Origin: Salinicola aestuarinus
GTDB lineage: Bacteria; Pseudomonadota; Gammaproteobacteria; Pseudomonadales; Halomonadaceae
Assembly: GCF_003206645.1 (NCBI RefSeq)
Contig: NZ_PZJP01000017.1
Location: 320,577 to 384,576 of the forward strand
Reading direction: 5' to 3'
Length of the DNA stretch: 64,000 bases
Shown here: piece by piece, positions 36,293-44,378 of the stretch
How positions within the stretch are numbered: position 1 is the stretch's first letter
Layout: each line of letters begins with the position of its first letter
The notes under the pieces: model-generated
Told to the model about the DNA's origin: nothing
Databases searched by the model: none
What the model saw: the letters and a program-made list of their open reading frames with translations, nothing else
Position numbers and translations under genes: made by a program

Positions 36293-37059
36293 GAGTGATA
36301 AACCTGGCTGCGGCCGCCATCGATCAGGATATCGGTGGCGTTGATGAAACGGGCTTCATCGCTTGAGAGAAAGAGCACGGTATTGGCGACCTCCTCGGGC
36401 TCGCCCAAGCGCTGACAGGGCAGCAGTTCCAACTGCTCGCGCCGCGCCTCTTCGCTCAGGCCGTCCAGCCAGGCCTGAGCCGGCGGGGTGCGGATCAATC
36501 CCGGCGAGACCGAGTTGACCCGGAGCCCGCGCGCCGCATATTCGATCCCCAGCGAACGGGTCAGTCCGATCAAGCCGTGCTTGGCGACCGGATAGGGAAA
36601 GGCCCCGGGAATGATCTTGTGGCCGTGAACCGAGGCGACGTTGACCACATTGCCGTACTCTCGCTCCAGCATGCCGGGCAGCACGGCGCGGATGCAGTGC
36701 CAGGCACCCTCGAGATTGATCGCCAGACAGCGACGCCAGAGCGCGTCATCGGTGGCGAGCGGATCGGCAAAGACGTTGACGCCGGCGGCATTGATTAGAA
36801 TATCGATGCCGTCGAGCGCGGCGAGAACATCGGTAACGCCGCGTTCGACCTCCCCCGGTTCGGCGACATCGGCCGCGATGCCGATGACCGTCGTACCGGG
36901 CGCCGGCTCGAGCCTTGCAACCGCACGCGAGAGGGCGTCGCGATTGAGGTCCAGCAGGGCCACGCTGGCCCCCTCAGTGAGGAATCGCTCGGCCGTGGCC
37001 AACCCGATGCCACTGGCTCCGCCGGTGATCAGCGCGCGGCGCCCGCTCAGTCTGCCCAT
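36289..37059 (-). CDS. SDR family oxidoreductase, translationally coupled to epmA
   Basis: 256 residues, classical short-chain dehydrogenase: cofactor motif LITGGASGIGLATAERF near the N-terminus, an Asp at the end of strand 2 (LLDLNRD) that favours NAD+, NAAGVN, catalytic Ser in VNVASVHG and YPVAK with the catalytic Tyr and Lys. AAGGAG precedes the ATG. The end TDILIDGGRSQVYHS resembles sugar or sugar-acid dehydrogenases. The substrate is unknown. Its ATGA overlap with epmA and the nearness of efp raise a possible role in EF-P modification, but chance linkage is equally possible. Confidence 0.88.
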   Translation of the reverse strand: MGRLSGRRALITGGASGIGLATAERFLTEGASVALLDLNRDALSRAVARLEPAPGTTVIGIAADVAEPGEVERGVTDVLAALDGIDILINAAGVNVFADPLATDDALWRRCLAINLEGAWHCIRAVLPGMLEREYGNVVNVASVHGHKIIPGAFPYPVAKHGLIGLTRSLGIEYAARGLRVNSVSPGLIRTPPAQAWLDGLSEEARREQLELLPCQRLGEPEEVANTVLFLSSDEARFINATDILIDGGRSQVYHS

Positions 37060-37112
37060 GCTCAGCTCCTTGTCGCATCACCCCGGCGCGGCACCGTTCT
37101 CCAGGCCGTGAC

Positions 37113-37138
37113 GACAAAGGCCACGCAATTGCGTGGCC
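37113..37138 (-). terminator. Terminator-like palindrome after efp
   Basis: Perfect 20-base palindrome GGCCACGCAATTGCGTGGCC (37119-37138), which folds to an 8-bp stem with an AATT loop; on the minus strand it is followed by TTTGTCGT. It lies 39 bases after the efp stop and separates efp from the SDR gene. Confidence 0.65.
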
Positions 37139-37176
37139 AGTGACTCCGCCTCGGCGGCAACGGATGTCTCGCGACG

Positions 37177-37743
37177 TCAGGCGCGGGAAACGTATTCGCC
37201 GTTACGCGTGTCGATCTTCAGGATTTCACCCTGATTGATGAACAGCGGTACGCGCACCACGGCACCCGAAGAGAGCGTGGCGGGCTTGGAGCCGCCCTGG
37301 GCGGTGTCACCCTTGAGGCCGGGATCGGTCTCGGTCACCTCGAGTTCGAGGAAGTTCGGCGGCGTAACGGCAATGGCATTGTCGTTCCAGAGCGTCACGG
37401 TGTAGACCGCCTGCTCTTTCAGCCACTTCTCGACGTCGGCGATCGCCTTCTTGTCGACCGCGTACTGCTCGAAGGAGCCGTCGGTCTTCATGAAGTGCCA
37501 CATGTCGCCGTCGGTGTAGACGTACTCCATGTCGAGCTCGAGCACGTCGGCGCCCTCGAGGGACTCGCCAGACTTGAAGGTCCGTTCCCAGACGCGGCCG
37601 GTGATCAGGTTACGCAGCTTGACCCGGTTGAACGCCTGGCCCTTGCCCGGTTTGACGTATTCGTTCTCGAGAATGTTGCAAGGGTCACCGTCCAGCATGA
37701 CCTTCAGGCCGCCCTTGAATTCGTTGGTAGAATGGTTCGCCAT
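37177..37743 (-). CDS. efp: Translation elongation factor P
   Basis: 188 residues, three beta-barrel domains shaped like a tRNA. The modified residue is Lys34 in EYVKPGKGQAFNRVKLRNL, the sequence context used by EpmA/EpmB in E. coli. Other family text: GRVWERTFKSGESLEGADVL, YTDGDMWHFMKTDGSFEQ and LKIDTRNGEYVSRA at the C-terminus. EF-P relieves stalling at polyproline. GAGGAAAC precedes the ATG. It diverges from epmB across about 100 bases and has its own terminator. Confidence 0.98.
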   Translation of the reverse strand: MANHSTNEFKGGLKVMLDGDPCNILENEYVKPGKGQAFNRVKLRNLITGRVWERTFKSGESLEGADVLELDMEYVYTDGDMWHFMKTDGSFEQYAVDKKAIADVEKWLKEQAVYTVTLWNDNAIAVTPPNFLELEVTETDPGLKGDTAQGGSKPATLSSGAVVRVPLFINQGEILKIDTRNGEYVSRA

Positions 37744-37840
37744 GTTTCCTCACTAATGAACGCTCGCGATCCTGTCGCGACGAAAACTTTCGCAAAAGGC
37801 GTCACGCCGATGGCGTGCGCTCAGACTCCGAGTGGTCCGC

Positions 37841-38881
37841 ATGATAACCCGAACCCCGATCGCCGTGCATGACGCAGACGTGCATGACGTAGACGCGGCG
37901 CCCGTCGCGGCCTCGTGGCAGCGTCAGCTGAGTGCGGCGATCACCGACCCGCTGGAACTCTGCCGCCGGCTCGACCTCGACCCCGGCTGGCTGCCCGGCG
38001 CCGAAGCCGGCCACGCGCTGTTCGCCACCCGGGTCCCCGAAGCTTACCTGGCGCGGATCCGGCCGCGGGACCCCGGCGACCCGTTGCTGCGACAGGTATT
38101 ACCGGTGGCCTCGGAAACCGAAACGGCCACCGGCTTCGTCGACGACCCGCTGGCCGAGCGCGATCACACCCCGAAGCCCGGTCTGATTCACAAGTACGCC
38201 GGCCGCGTCCTGCTGATCGCAAGCCCCGCCTGCGCGATCAACTGCCGCTACTGTTTCCGCCGGCACTTCCCTTACGACGACAACGCGCCGTCGATGCGTG
38301 AGTGGGAGACCACGCTGGACTATCTGCGCGGTGACGACTCGATCCGGGAAGTGATTCTCTCCGGCGGCGATCCCCTCGCCTCGTCCGATCGTCGCCTCGC
38401 CGCGCTGGTCGAACGGCTATCGGAGATCCCACACCTCAAGCGCCTGCGCATTCACACGCGGCTGCCGGTGGTCATCCCGGCGCGGGTCGACGACGCACTG
38501 CTCGGCTGGCTCGGCGAGACTCGGCTGCAACGGGTCATGGTACTCCACATCAATCACGCCCAGGAGATCGACGACGCCGTGATCGGCGCCTGTCAGCGCC
38601 TGCGCGACGCCGGCGTCACGCTGCTCAACCAGAGCGTGCTACTGCGGGGGGTCAACGACGACGTCGCGACCCTAGAGGCGCTCTCCGAACAGCTCTTCGA
38701 CGCCGGCGTGCTGCCCTACTACCTCCACGTGCTCGATCCGGTACGCGGCGCATCACACTTCGATGTCGGCGATGATGAAGCGCGGGACCTGGTGGCGGCG
38801 CTGCGGGCGCGGGCGCCGGGATTTCTGGTACCGCGGCTGGTGCGCGAGATCCCAGGCGAGCCCAACAAGACCCCGCTATAG
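37841..38881 (+). CDS. epmB: EF-P beta-lysylation protein EpmB (lysine 2,3-aminomutase type)
   Basis: About 346 residues. Radical SAM enzyme that makes (R)-beta-lysine from lysine for EpmA. The cluster motif is SPACAINCRYCFRRHFPY with Cys131, Cys135 and Cys138; LSGGDPLASSDRRLAALVE and LRIHTRLPVVIP follow, and the end GFLVPRLVREIPGEPNKTPL carries the PLP/substrate region of the family. A GTG at 37832 would add three residues; I chose the ATG. It is divergent from efp, the conserved epmB/efp arrangement. Confidence 0.95.
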   Translation: MITRTPIAVHDADVHDVDAAPVAASWQRQLSAAITDPLELCRRLDLDPGWLPGAEAGHALFATRVPEAYLARIRPRDPGDPLLRQVLPVASETETATGFVDDPLAERDHTPKPGLIHKYAGRVLLIASPACAINCRYCFRRHFPYDDNAPSMREWETTLDYLRGDDSIREVILSGGDPLASSDRRLAALVERLSEIPHLKRLRIHTRLPVVIPARVDDALLGWLGETRLQRVMVLHINHAQEIDDAVIGACQRLRDAGVTLLNQSVLLRGVNDDVATLEALSEQLFDAGVLPYYLHVLDPVRGASHFDVGDDEARDLVAALRARAPGFLVPRLVREIPGEPNKTPL

Positions 38882-38918
38882 CGTCCGGGCTCGGCACCCG
38901 GCACGCTGGGGCACCCGC

Positions 38919-40316
38919 TCAGGCGAGCGGTAAATAGACGTGGACGCTCAGGCCCGAGGGCGCCTCGAGAGAGGTTGGCGCCAGCGAGATCTCGCCGTCC
39001 AACCGTTCGACCAGCGCCTTGACGATGGCAAGCCCCAGGCCTGAACCGCTGGTCCCCTGACCGGCGAGCCGTACGAATCGATCGAAAACGCGCGCCTGAT
39101 CGTCGTCGGCAATGCCGGGCCCGCTGTCGGCAACTTCGATGTGCAGCCGCTGCCCCTGGCGCGCCATCGCCAGTCTCACCTCGCCGCCAGCCGGCGTGTA
39201 GCGCACTGCGTTATCCAGCAGATTTCGCAGCAGCACGTAGAGCGCGTTTTCGTAGCTGTGGATGCGCAGCCCTGGCGGCAACGCCTGCTCGAAGTGAAGC
39301 GCTCGCTGGAGCACGAGCGGCTGCATTTCACGCGCCAGCTCCTGGCCGAGTCGATTGAGATCGACGTTCTGGCGCGTCACGGTCTGCCCACTCTCGAGGC
39401 GCGACAGCGTCAACAGCTGCTCCACCACCCGTGTCATGCGGTCGACACCGTTGATAATCGCCCTGACAGCACGGTGGGAGCTGTCGGTCGCGGTCTCCTC
39501 CATCAGATTCTGGGCGTGGACCTTGATGCCCGCCAGCGGCGTTCTCAGCTCATGGGCCGCATCCGCCGTGAAACGTCGCTCCTTGTCCAGGGTCTGCGCC
39601 AGACGCGCGAATAGCCCGTTGAGCGCAGTGACCATGCCGCGAATCTCCTCCGGTGCGCGGCTGGCATCAATCGGCTCCAGGAAGGTCGGCTGCCGCTCGG
39701 TGATCTGACGGCTGATGCGCAGCTGCGAGGAGAACCCGCGGGCGATGATGAACGGAATCAGCACGGCGATGAGCAGCACCCCGACAACCGGCGGGATGAG
39801 ATCCCGAATGGCAATCTGCCAAGTGAGCTCATCGCGCACGTCGTCGCGCTGGGCGGCGCTGACCCACACCTTGCGATCCTTGTCGAAGAGCGTGAAGACC
39901 CGCCAGTCATGCTCGCCATCGCTAAGATGGGTGTAGCCTTGCTCGGCGGTGAGCGAATCCAGCACGCCGGGCAGCTGCATCCCCAGCAGCGCCCGGCCCT
40001 GAGCATCCCATATCTGAAACGCCAGCTTCTTCTCGTAGGGGTGGCCGACCCGGGTCGGCGCGTCGGTCAGGCTGTCAGGGATGATGGTCGGCGCTAGCTG
40101 CAAACTCGGCCCGCGTTTCGACAGCGCCCGGTCGGCTTCCCCGCGGTACTCGAAATAGAGCGCAACCACGGTACGAGCGGTCTGCGCCAGTTCGGCATCG
40201 AACAGCTCGTCAATCTGATCGCGGGTGTCGTGATAGCTCCACAGGGCCGCGATCGCGGTGATCGAGGTGACCGAGAGCAGCAGGACACGGCGCAGATAGC
40301 GGCGAATAGAGATCAA
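38919..40316 (-). CDS. Sensor histidine kinase (QseC/PmrB-like)
   Basis: 465 residues. Transmembrane helix 1 (VLLLSVTSITAIAALWSY), a periplasmic 2CSK_N-type sensor with DELFDAELAQTARTVVALYF, transmembrane helix 2 (VVGVLLIAVLIPFIIARGF), a HAMP-like linker, then the H-box DAAHELRTPLAGIKVHAQNL, N-box LLRNLLDNAVRYTP, G1 DSGPGI and G2 GSGLGLAIVKAL. It phosphorylates the adjacent OmpR-type regulator. The signal is unknown; relatives sense iron, cationic peptides or quorum/host amines. Its start overlaps the regulator stop by four bases. Confidence 0.93.
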   Translation of the reverse strand: MISIRRYLRRVLLLSVTSITAIAALWSYHDTRDQIDELFDAELAQTARTVVALYFEYRGEADRALSKRGPSLQLAPTIIPDSLTDAPTRVGHPYEKKLAFQIWDAQGRALLGMQLPGVLDSLTAEQGYTHLSDGEHDWRVFTLFDKDRKVWVSAAQRDDVRDELTWQIAIRDLIPPVVGVLLIAVLIPFIIARGFSSQLRISRQITERQPTFLEPIDASRAPEEIRGMVTALNGLFARLAQTLDKERRFTADAAHELRTPLAGIKVHAQNLMEETATDSSHRAVRAIINGVDRMTRVVEQLLTLSRLESGQTVTRQNVDLNRLGQELAREMQPLVLQRALHFEQALPPGLRIHSYENALYVLLRNLLDNAVRYTPAGGEVRLAMARQGQRLHIEVADSGPGIADDDQARVFDRFVRLAGQGTSGSGLGLAIVKALVERLDGEISLAPTSLEAPSGLSVHVYLPLA

Positions 40317-40975
40317 TCGGTGGCACCCAGGCGATACCCCACATTGCGCACCGTGGCCACCACACCGCTGCCGAACTTGCGACGCAGATGGTGGACGTGC
40401 ACCTCAACGACGTTGCTCTCCACCTCGGCACTCCAGCCATAGAGGACTTCAACCAGCTGATCGCGACTGAAAACCTGACCCGGGTGCGTCATCAGATAGG
40501 CCAGCAGATCATGCTCGCGTCGGCCGAGCGCCACCACCTCCTGGTCGAAGCGAATCTCGTGTGCGGCGGGGTCGAGCGTGAGTCGCCCGCAGCTCACCAC
40601 CGGCGAGGACCTGCCGGCGCTGCGGCGGACCAGCGCCCGCAGCCGGGCGAGCAGTTCGCCGTTGTCGAACGGCTTGACCAGATAGTCGTCCGCGCCCTCG
40701 TCGAGTCCACGAATGCGATGGTTGATGTCGTCTCGCGCGGTGAGGATGAGCACCGGGACGTGGCACTGCGCGTCACGGAGCTGCTTGAGCACCTCCAGCC
40801 CATCGATGTCCGGCAACCCCAGGTCGAGTATCAGCGCGTCGAAGGTGGACTTCCCCACCGCCTCGACCACGCCCTTCCCCTCGCTCAGCCATTCGGGCGT
40901 CATCTGCTCGCGGCGCAGTACGTGGACAATGCCCTCGCCGAGCAGCGGGTCGTCTTCCACCAGCATTACCCTCAT
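40313..40975 (-). CDS. OmpR-family response regulator (QseB/PmrA-like)
   Basis: 220 residues. Receiver domain MRVMLVEDDPLLGEGIVHVL with acidic residues Asp8-Asp9, phospho-acceptor Asp51 in DALILDLGLPDIDG, and Lys in DDYLVKPFDNGEL; C-terminal winged helix ends in VVEVHVHHLRRKFGSGVVATVRNVGYRL. GAGGAG before the ATG at 40975 fixes the start; the longer open frame upstream is not needed. Pairs with the kinase gene. A PmrA/QseB-like box occurs 330 bases upstream, in front of the divergent glycosyltransferase gene. Confidence 0.94.
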   Translation of the reverse strand: MRVMLVEDDPLLGEGIVHVLRREQMTPEWLSEGKGVVEAVGKSTFDALILDLGLPDIDGLEVLKQLRDAQCHVPVLILTARDDINHRIRGLDEGADDYLVKPFDNGELLARLRALVRRSAGRSSPVVSCGRLTLDPAAHEIRFDQEVVALGRREHDLLAYLMTHPGQVFSRDQLVEVLYGWSAEVESNVVEVHVHHLRRKFGSGVVATVRNVGYRLGATD

Positions 40976-41300
40976 GGTCGCTCCTCTTGTCGATACGCCG
41001 TCATCGGTGACGTTAAAGCCCAGGCGGAATTTCTCAAGAACGCGCTCCTTGTCTGCGAGCTCGGGATCGAGAAAGCGGCGTTCGGACGTGGGCCGCCTTT
41101 CTCGAAAAACGCGGCGGCGGTACTTCACCCGCGCTGCCGTGCCGATCCGACGCCCACCGGCCGAGACGTCACGCTGACATGCCAGCGTCATCGATGAGAC
41201 GCAGAATGAACATGTCGGCGCGCGGTACTGTCGTAACCGTCAGCGAGACGTCGCTGCCGTGGCGCGCTCGCCGTTACCCTCGCAGTCGCTTCGGAAAGCC
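40976..41300. other. Intergenic region between the response regulator and the glycosyltransferase gene
   Basis: About 325 bases between divergent genes. I see no gene with family features, only GC-rich shadow frames. It must carry the regulator promoter on the minus side, but I cannot place a convincing -35/-10 pair. Confidence 0.4.
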
Positions 41301-41317
41301 GCTAAGTCGCGGTTAAG
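41301..41317 (+). promoter_or_regulatory. PmrA/QseB-like direct-repeat box
   Basis: GCTAAG (41301-41306), five bases, GTTAAG (41312-41317): an 11-base period close to the PmrA/QseB consensus of two TTAA-type half sites with a five-base spacer. It is about 73 bases before the glycosyltransferase ATG, followed by a -10-like CATAGT at 41328-41333. It could be a target of the adjacent OmpR-type regulator. Confidence 0.4.
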
Positions 41318-41389
41318 GAAACGCTGCCATAGTGACACGTGGAAGCGCCGTAAGAAGCCCCTACCGTGCGGAAATCAAAGGATTTCATC

Positions 41390-42130
41390 ATGCTGGCACT
41401 ACCTTCGCTATCGATTCTGATCACCGTGACCGATGCGACCCACCGCGTTCAGAGCGTCGTCGAAGAGGCGTCACGCGCCCTTCGTCACGCCCGGAGCCTG
41501 GAGTTCATCGTCGTGGATGATGCCACCGCCTCGCTCACCGCCGAGAGCCTAGCGCGGCTGGCCGAGTCGGATTCTCGCGTTCGCGTGCTGCGCCAAAGCC
41601 TGCCGATCGGCGAGGATGCGGCCCTCCTGCGCGCGGGTGAAGTCGCTGCCAATGAGTGGGTGGCGACGCTGGACGCCAGCGGGCGTGACGATCCGCATGA
41701 CCTGCCCGAGATGCTGTGCCAGGCGCGGCATCATGGACTGACGCTGGTTCACGGCAAGGCGATGGCACCCATCGGCTATCGTGACCGAGCGACGCACTGG
41801 GTCGCCTCACTGGGTCGGTCCGGCAGCAGCCATCATCACGGCATGGACCTAGTGCGCCGAGACGCACTCGCCCTGATGCCCGACATGACCGGTCTCAAGC
41901 GCTACCTCCCGCTGCTGGTGGCTCGCCGTGGCTGGCTCATGGAATGCCATGCCGCCAATCCGCGGCCCGGCATCCAAAGACCGGCACGTGCCCTCTACCG
42001 ACTGCCCCTCGAAGCGCTGATCACCGCGCGAGATGCCCTGGGCATGGCCTGGTTTTCCCGCCGGCTCCGGCCACTCACGCCCCAGCCCGCGGCCGCGCGC
42101 CACCCCAAGCGACGCGCCTACGCCCGCTGA
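41390..42130 (+). CDS. Small GT2-type glycosyltransferase-like protein
   Basis: 246 residues. GT-A nucleotide-sugar region: PSLSILITVTDATHRVQSVVEEA, EFIVVDDATASLTAESLARL, the 'WVATLDASGRDDPHDLPEM' segment in place of the metal-binding DxD, then a short remainder (GSSHHHGMDLVRRDALALM). It resembles ArnC/DPM1-type transferases but lacks the C-terminal membrane helices those enzymes have, so it is probably soluble or needs a membrane partner. AAAGGA gives a good site for the ATG. It is divergent from the two-component system, which suggests an envelope-modifying role under that system (inference). Confidence 0.75.
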   Translation: MLALPSLSILITVTDATHRVQSVVEEASRALRHARSLEFIVVDDATASLTAESLARLAESDSRVRVLRQSLPIGEDAALLRAGEVAANEWVATLDASGRDDPHDLPEMLCQARHHGLTLVHGKAMAPIGYRDRATHWVASLGRSGSSHHHGMDLVRRDALALMPDMTGLKRYLPLLVARRGWLMECHAANPRPGIQRPARALYRLPLEALITARDALGMAWFSRRLRPLTPQPAAARHPKRRAYAR

Positions 42131-42147
42131 GCCCAGCCGCTACCCCA

Positions 42148-42621
42148 TCAGCGGTAGCGCCTGCCTCGCCATTCGAGCCAGCCGCCCGGCTGGCGCCCAT
42201 CGGGATCTCGGTGGGTCCAGTGCAGAATGCCGCCTTTGGCATTCCAGACATACGCCCCGCGCACCCGCAAAGCGTCGCCTGCCTCGATGCCTTCGAGCCG
42301 GGGTGCGATATCGATATTGTGCGCGACCAGCAGCGTCTGCCCCGATGCGAGGCGCAGGATCATGCGTTGATGGCGGCTGCCACGCCGGTCGTCCGCAAGC
42401 ACGGCAACGATCTCCCCTTGTGCCTCGACCCAGAAGTCACTGCGCTGACTCTCGTAAGCCTTTCGTAGCGTCTCTTCCGCCGAGACCTGGGGTGTTCGGT
42501 CATCCGGAAGCAGTCCGCCGAGCGCAAAGATCAGCACCGACACCAGACCGGCCAGACCCAGCGCGGCGGCCAGCGTGCTCAACCGGGAATGCATGCAACC
42601 CTTGCGGCGCCTGGCTTTCAT
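42148..42621 (-). CDS. DUF3465 family membrane-anchored protein
   Basis: 157 residues. Basic N-terminus, one transmembrane or uncleaved signal segment (LSTLAAALGLAGLVSVLIFALGG), then a periplasmic OB-like domain with the DUF3465 signature: VEAQGEIVAVLADDRRGSRHQ, LRLASGQTLLVAHNID, APRLEGIEAGDALRVRGAYV and GILHWTHRDPDGRQPGGW. Function unknown. GGAGGG precedes the ATG. It converges on the glycosyltransferase gene with only 17 bases between them. Confidence 0.85.
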   Translation of the reverse strand: MKARRRKGCMHSRLSTLAAALGLAGLVSVLIFALGGLLPDDRTPQVSAEETLRKAYESQRSDFWVEAQGEIVAVLADDRRGSRHQRMILRLASGQTLLVAHNIDIAPRLEGIEAGDALRVRGAYVWNAKGGILHWTHRDPDGRQPGGWLEWRGRRYR

Positions 42622-42945
42622 GACCGCCCTCCGCTGATGTTTCCCTGAAGTATTGGGGCAACGGCGGGCACTCTCCAGCGTGAGCCTCTCGCGAAAAGCC
42701 AGACACCGAGGCAGACCTCGTGTCTAGCCCGCTGACGGCATCCATGCCCTCAGCGGAAAAGGTCAGCCGTCAAACAAAAACCATCGAACAAAAAAAAGCC
42801 GAACCCAAAGATGGGCCCGGCCTACGCTGTGTGCCCGTCCTGGGCTACCTATTGAGAGTCACTTCTGACGTGAGAGTTCCACCAACGTCGAAAAAAACGC
42901 GCAAAGATTGAGAAAACCGCATCGAAACTCAAGCGCACGCCGGCG
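42622..42945. other. Intergenic stretch between the DUF3465 gene and the emfourin-type gene
   Basis: About 320 bases, both flanking genes on the minus strand. No coding frame with family features. It contains the terminator of the protease/inhibitor operon at 42790-42821 and, towards 42640, must contain the DUF3465 promoter, which I cannot place with confidence. Confidence 0.5.
42790..42821 (-). terminator. Rho-independent terminator of the protease/inhibitor operon
   Basis: On the minus strand a GCCG.CCC-type stem with an internal mismatch (GCCGGGCCCATCTTTGGGTTCGGC is split by a small internal loop) followed by eight T. About 125 bases after the emfourin-type stop. Confidence 0.75.
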
Positions 42946-43302
42946 TCATTCGTCGAGCGCTTCCACCCCGCGCTTCCACAGGCCGACGATGACGGTCGGT
43001 GTCGTGGCCTCGTCGAGCTCGCACTGCCAGCTGGTGCCCCGATCGGGTAGCTCCAGGGTCAACCGGAACCGCCGTCGATCGGCGCCACTCGACGCCTCGG
43101 CATGGCGACGCTCGATCTCGTCGAGCAGCGCCTGAAGACGCTGCCACTGTCCCTCGCTCAGCTCGGCGCAGACGATACGCCGAGGCCGCTCGAGTCCGGG
43201 CATGGCGGCAAAACCGCCCTCTCGCACCAGTGCCAGCACGGCCTGCATCTCCAGGCGCGGCGACTCATGACCACTCACGTGAGCACGCCAACGCCAATCC
43301 AT
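42946..43302 (-). CDS. Emfourin-like inhibitor of the adjacent M4 protease
   Basis: 118 residues, soluble, no signal peptide. RWRAHVSGHESPRLEMQAVL, then an L.EGQWQRLQALLDEIERR helix, FRLTLELPDRGTSWQCELDE and a C-terminal LWKRGVEALDE. Small proteins of this kind next to protealysin-like genes are the emfourin (M4in) inhibitors described in Serratia proteamaculans. Identification rests mainly on size, composition and position: the ATG lies inside the protease gene with a 28-base overlap. It would keep the protease inactive inside the producing cell. Confidence 0.72.
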   Translation of the reverse strand: MDWRWRAHVSGHESPRLEMQAVLALVREGGFAAMPGLERPRRIVCAELSEGQWQRLQALLDEIERRHAEASSGADRRRFRLTLELPDRGTSWQCELDEATTPTVIVGLWKRGVEALDE

Positions 43303-44324
43303 GCCTGACGCACCGCCTCGACTTCCCGCCCTGACTCCCCATAACGACGCGCCGCGCAGAGAAGTGTCAGCTCGGCAAAGGCGACGAAGTCCGCCTCCCG
43401 TGTTAGCCGGGGATCAGTCAGAGCGTCATACCAGATCGGCCCGGCGACCTCCCAGGCCGCACCGCCGAGCGTCACGGCAGCGAGATAAAAGGCGCGATTG
43501 GGGATGCCGGAATTGATGTGAACGCCGCCATTGTCCGACGAGGTGCTCACGAACTGATCCATGTGTCCCGGTTGGGGGTCGCGGCCCAGCACCGGGTCGT
43601 CGTAGGCCGTCCCGGGATTGGCCATGGAGCGTAACGCACGACCGTTGACACGATCGGTGAGCAGGCTCGCACCGATCAGCCAATCCGACTCGTCAACGCG
43701 CTGCTCGAGGTGATACTGCTTGACCAGAATGCCGAAGACATCGGCAAGGGATTCGTTCAGTGCGCCGGACTGATCGGCATAGATGAGGCCCGCCTCACGC
43801 TCGATGACACCGTGGGTCAGCTCGTGGGCCACGACATCGAGCGAGGCGGTAAATCGGTTGAACAGCTCCCCGTCACCGTCGCCGAATACCATCTGGGCGC
43901 CATTCCAGAACGCATTGTCGTAACCGTCCCCGTAGTGCACCGTACCGAGCAACGCCATCCCGTCGTCGTCGATCGAGTGACGCTCGAAGCGTTCCCAGAA
44001 GAACCGGTAGGTCGCGCCCAGCCAGTGGTAAGCCTCGTCGATGGCGGCGTCGCCACTTTCGGACTTGCCTTCACGGCGCACGAGCTCTCCGGGCAGTGTC
44101 TGCTCATTGCCGGCGCTGTAGATGTATCGCGCCGGCGCGCCGCGACGCGCGCTGTCGGCCGGTCGCGCCGCGGGCGCCACGGCACTGCGGGCACGAAATT
44201 CGGCGTCCACCCGAAGCGTCGCCTGAGCACAGCGCTTCAACCGAACGCTGCCGTGGGTCGCCACCCGTTCCAGCACGTGAGGGGGCATGAAGCCCGATGC
44301 CGGATGAGATCGCGGTGAGATCAT
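43275..44324 (-). CDS. M4 family metalloprotease, protealysin-like
   Basis: 349 residues. Zinc site HELTH with His167, Glu168 and His171; third ligand Glu191 in SGALNESLADVFG; catalytic-region His in GGVHINSGIPNRAFYLAAV. A short propeptide of about 50 residues carries the PPHVLERVATHGS motif typical of protealysins rather than the long FTP propeptide of thermolysins. No signal peptide is seen, as in protealysin. AGGAGG at good spacing supports the ATG at 44324. Relatives cleave actin and may be released into other cells. Overlaps the inhibitor gene by 28 bases. Confidence 0.9.
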   Translation of the reverse strand: MISPRSHPASGFMPPHVLERVATHGSVRLKRCAQATLRVDAEFRARSAVAPAARPADSARRGAPARYIYSAGNEQTLPGELVRREGKSESGDAAIDEAYHWLGATYRFFWERFERHSIDDDGMALLGTVHYGDGYDNAFWNGAQMVFGDGDGELFNRFTASLDVVAHELTHGVIEREAGLIYADQSGALNESLADVFGILVKQYHLEQRVDESDWLIGASLLTDRVNGRALRSMANPGTAYDDPVLGRDPQPGHMDQFVSTSSDNGGVHINSGIPNRAFYLAAVTLGGAAWEVAGPIWYDALTDPRLTREADFVAFAELTLLCAARRYGESGREVEAVRQAWIGVGVLT

Positions 44325-44378
44325 GAATGCCTCCTGGGTCGCTGCGTACAATCCCAGTGTGGTCCAAACCCGCCAATG

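Noticed and set aside
43275..43302. Frameshift or annotation error between the M4 protease and the inhibitor gene
   Set aside because: Both reading frames are complete with normal ends; the 28-base overlap is a genuine gene overlap.
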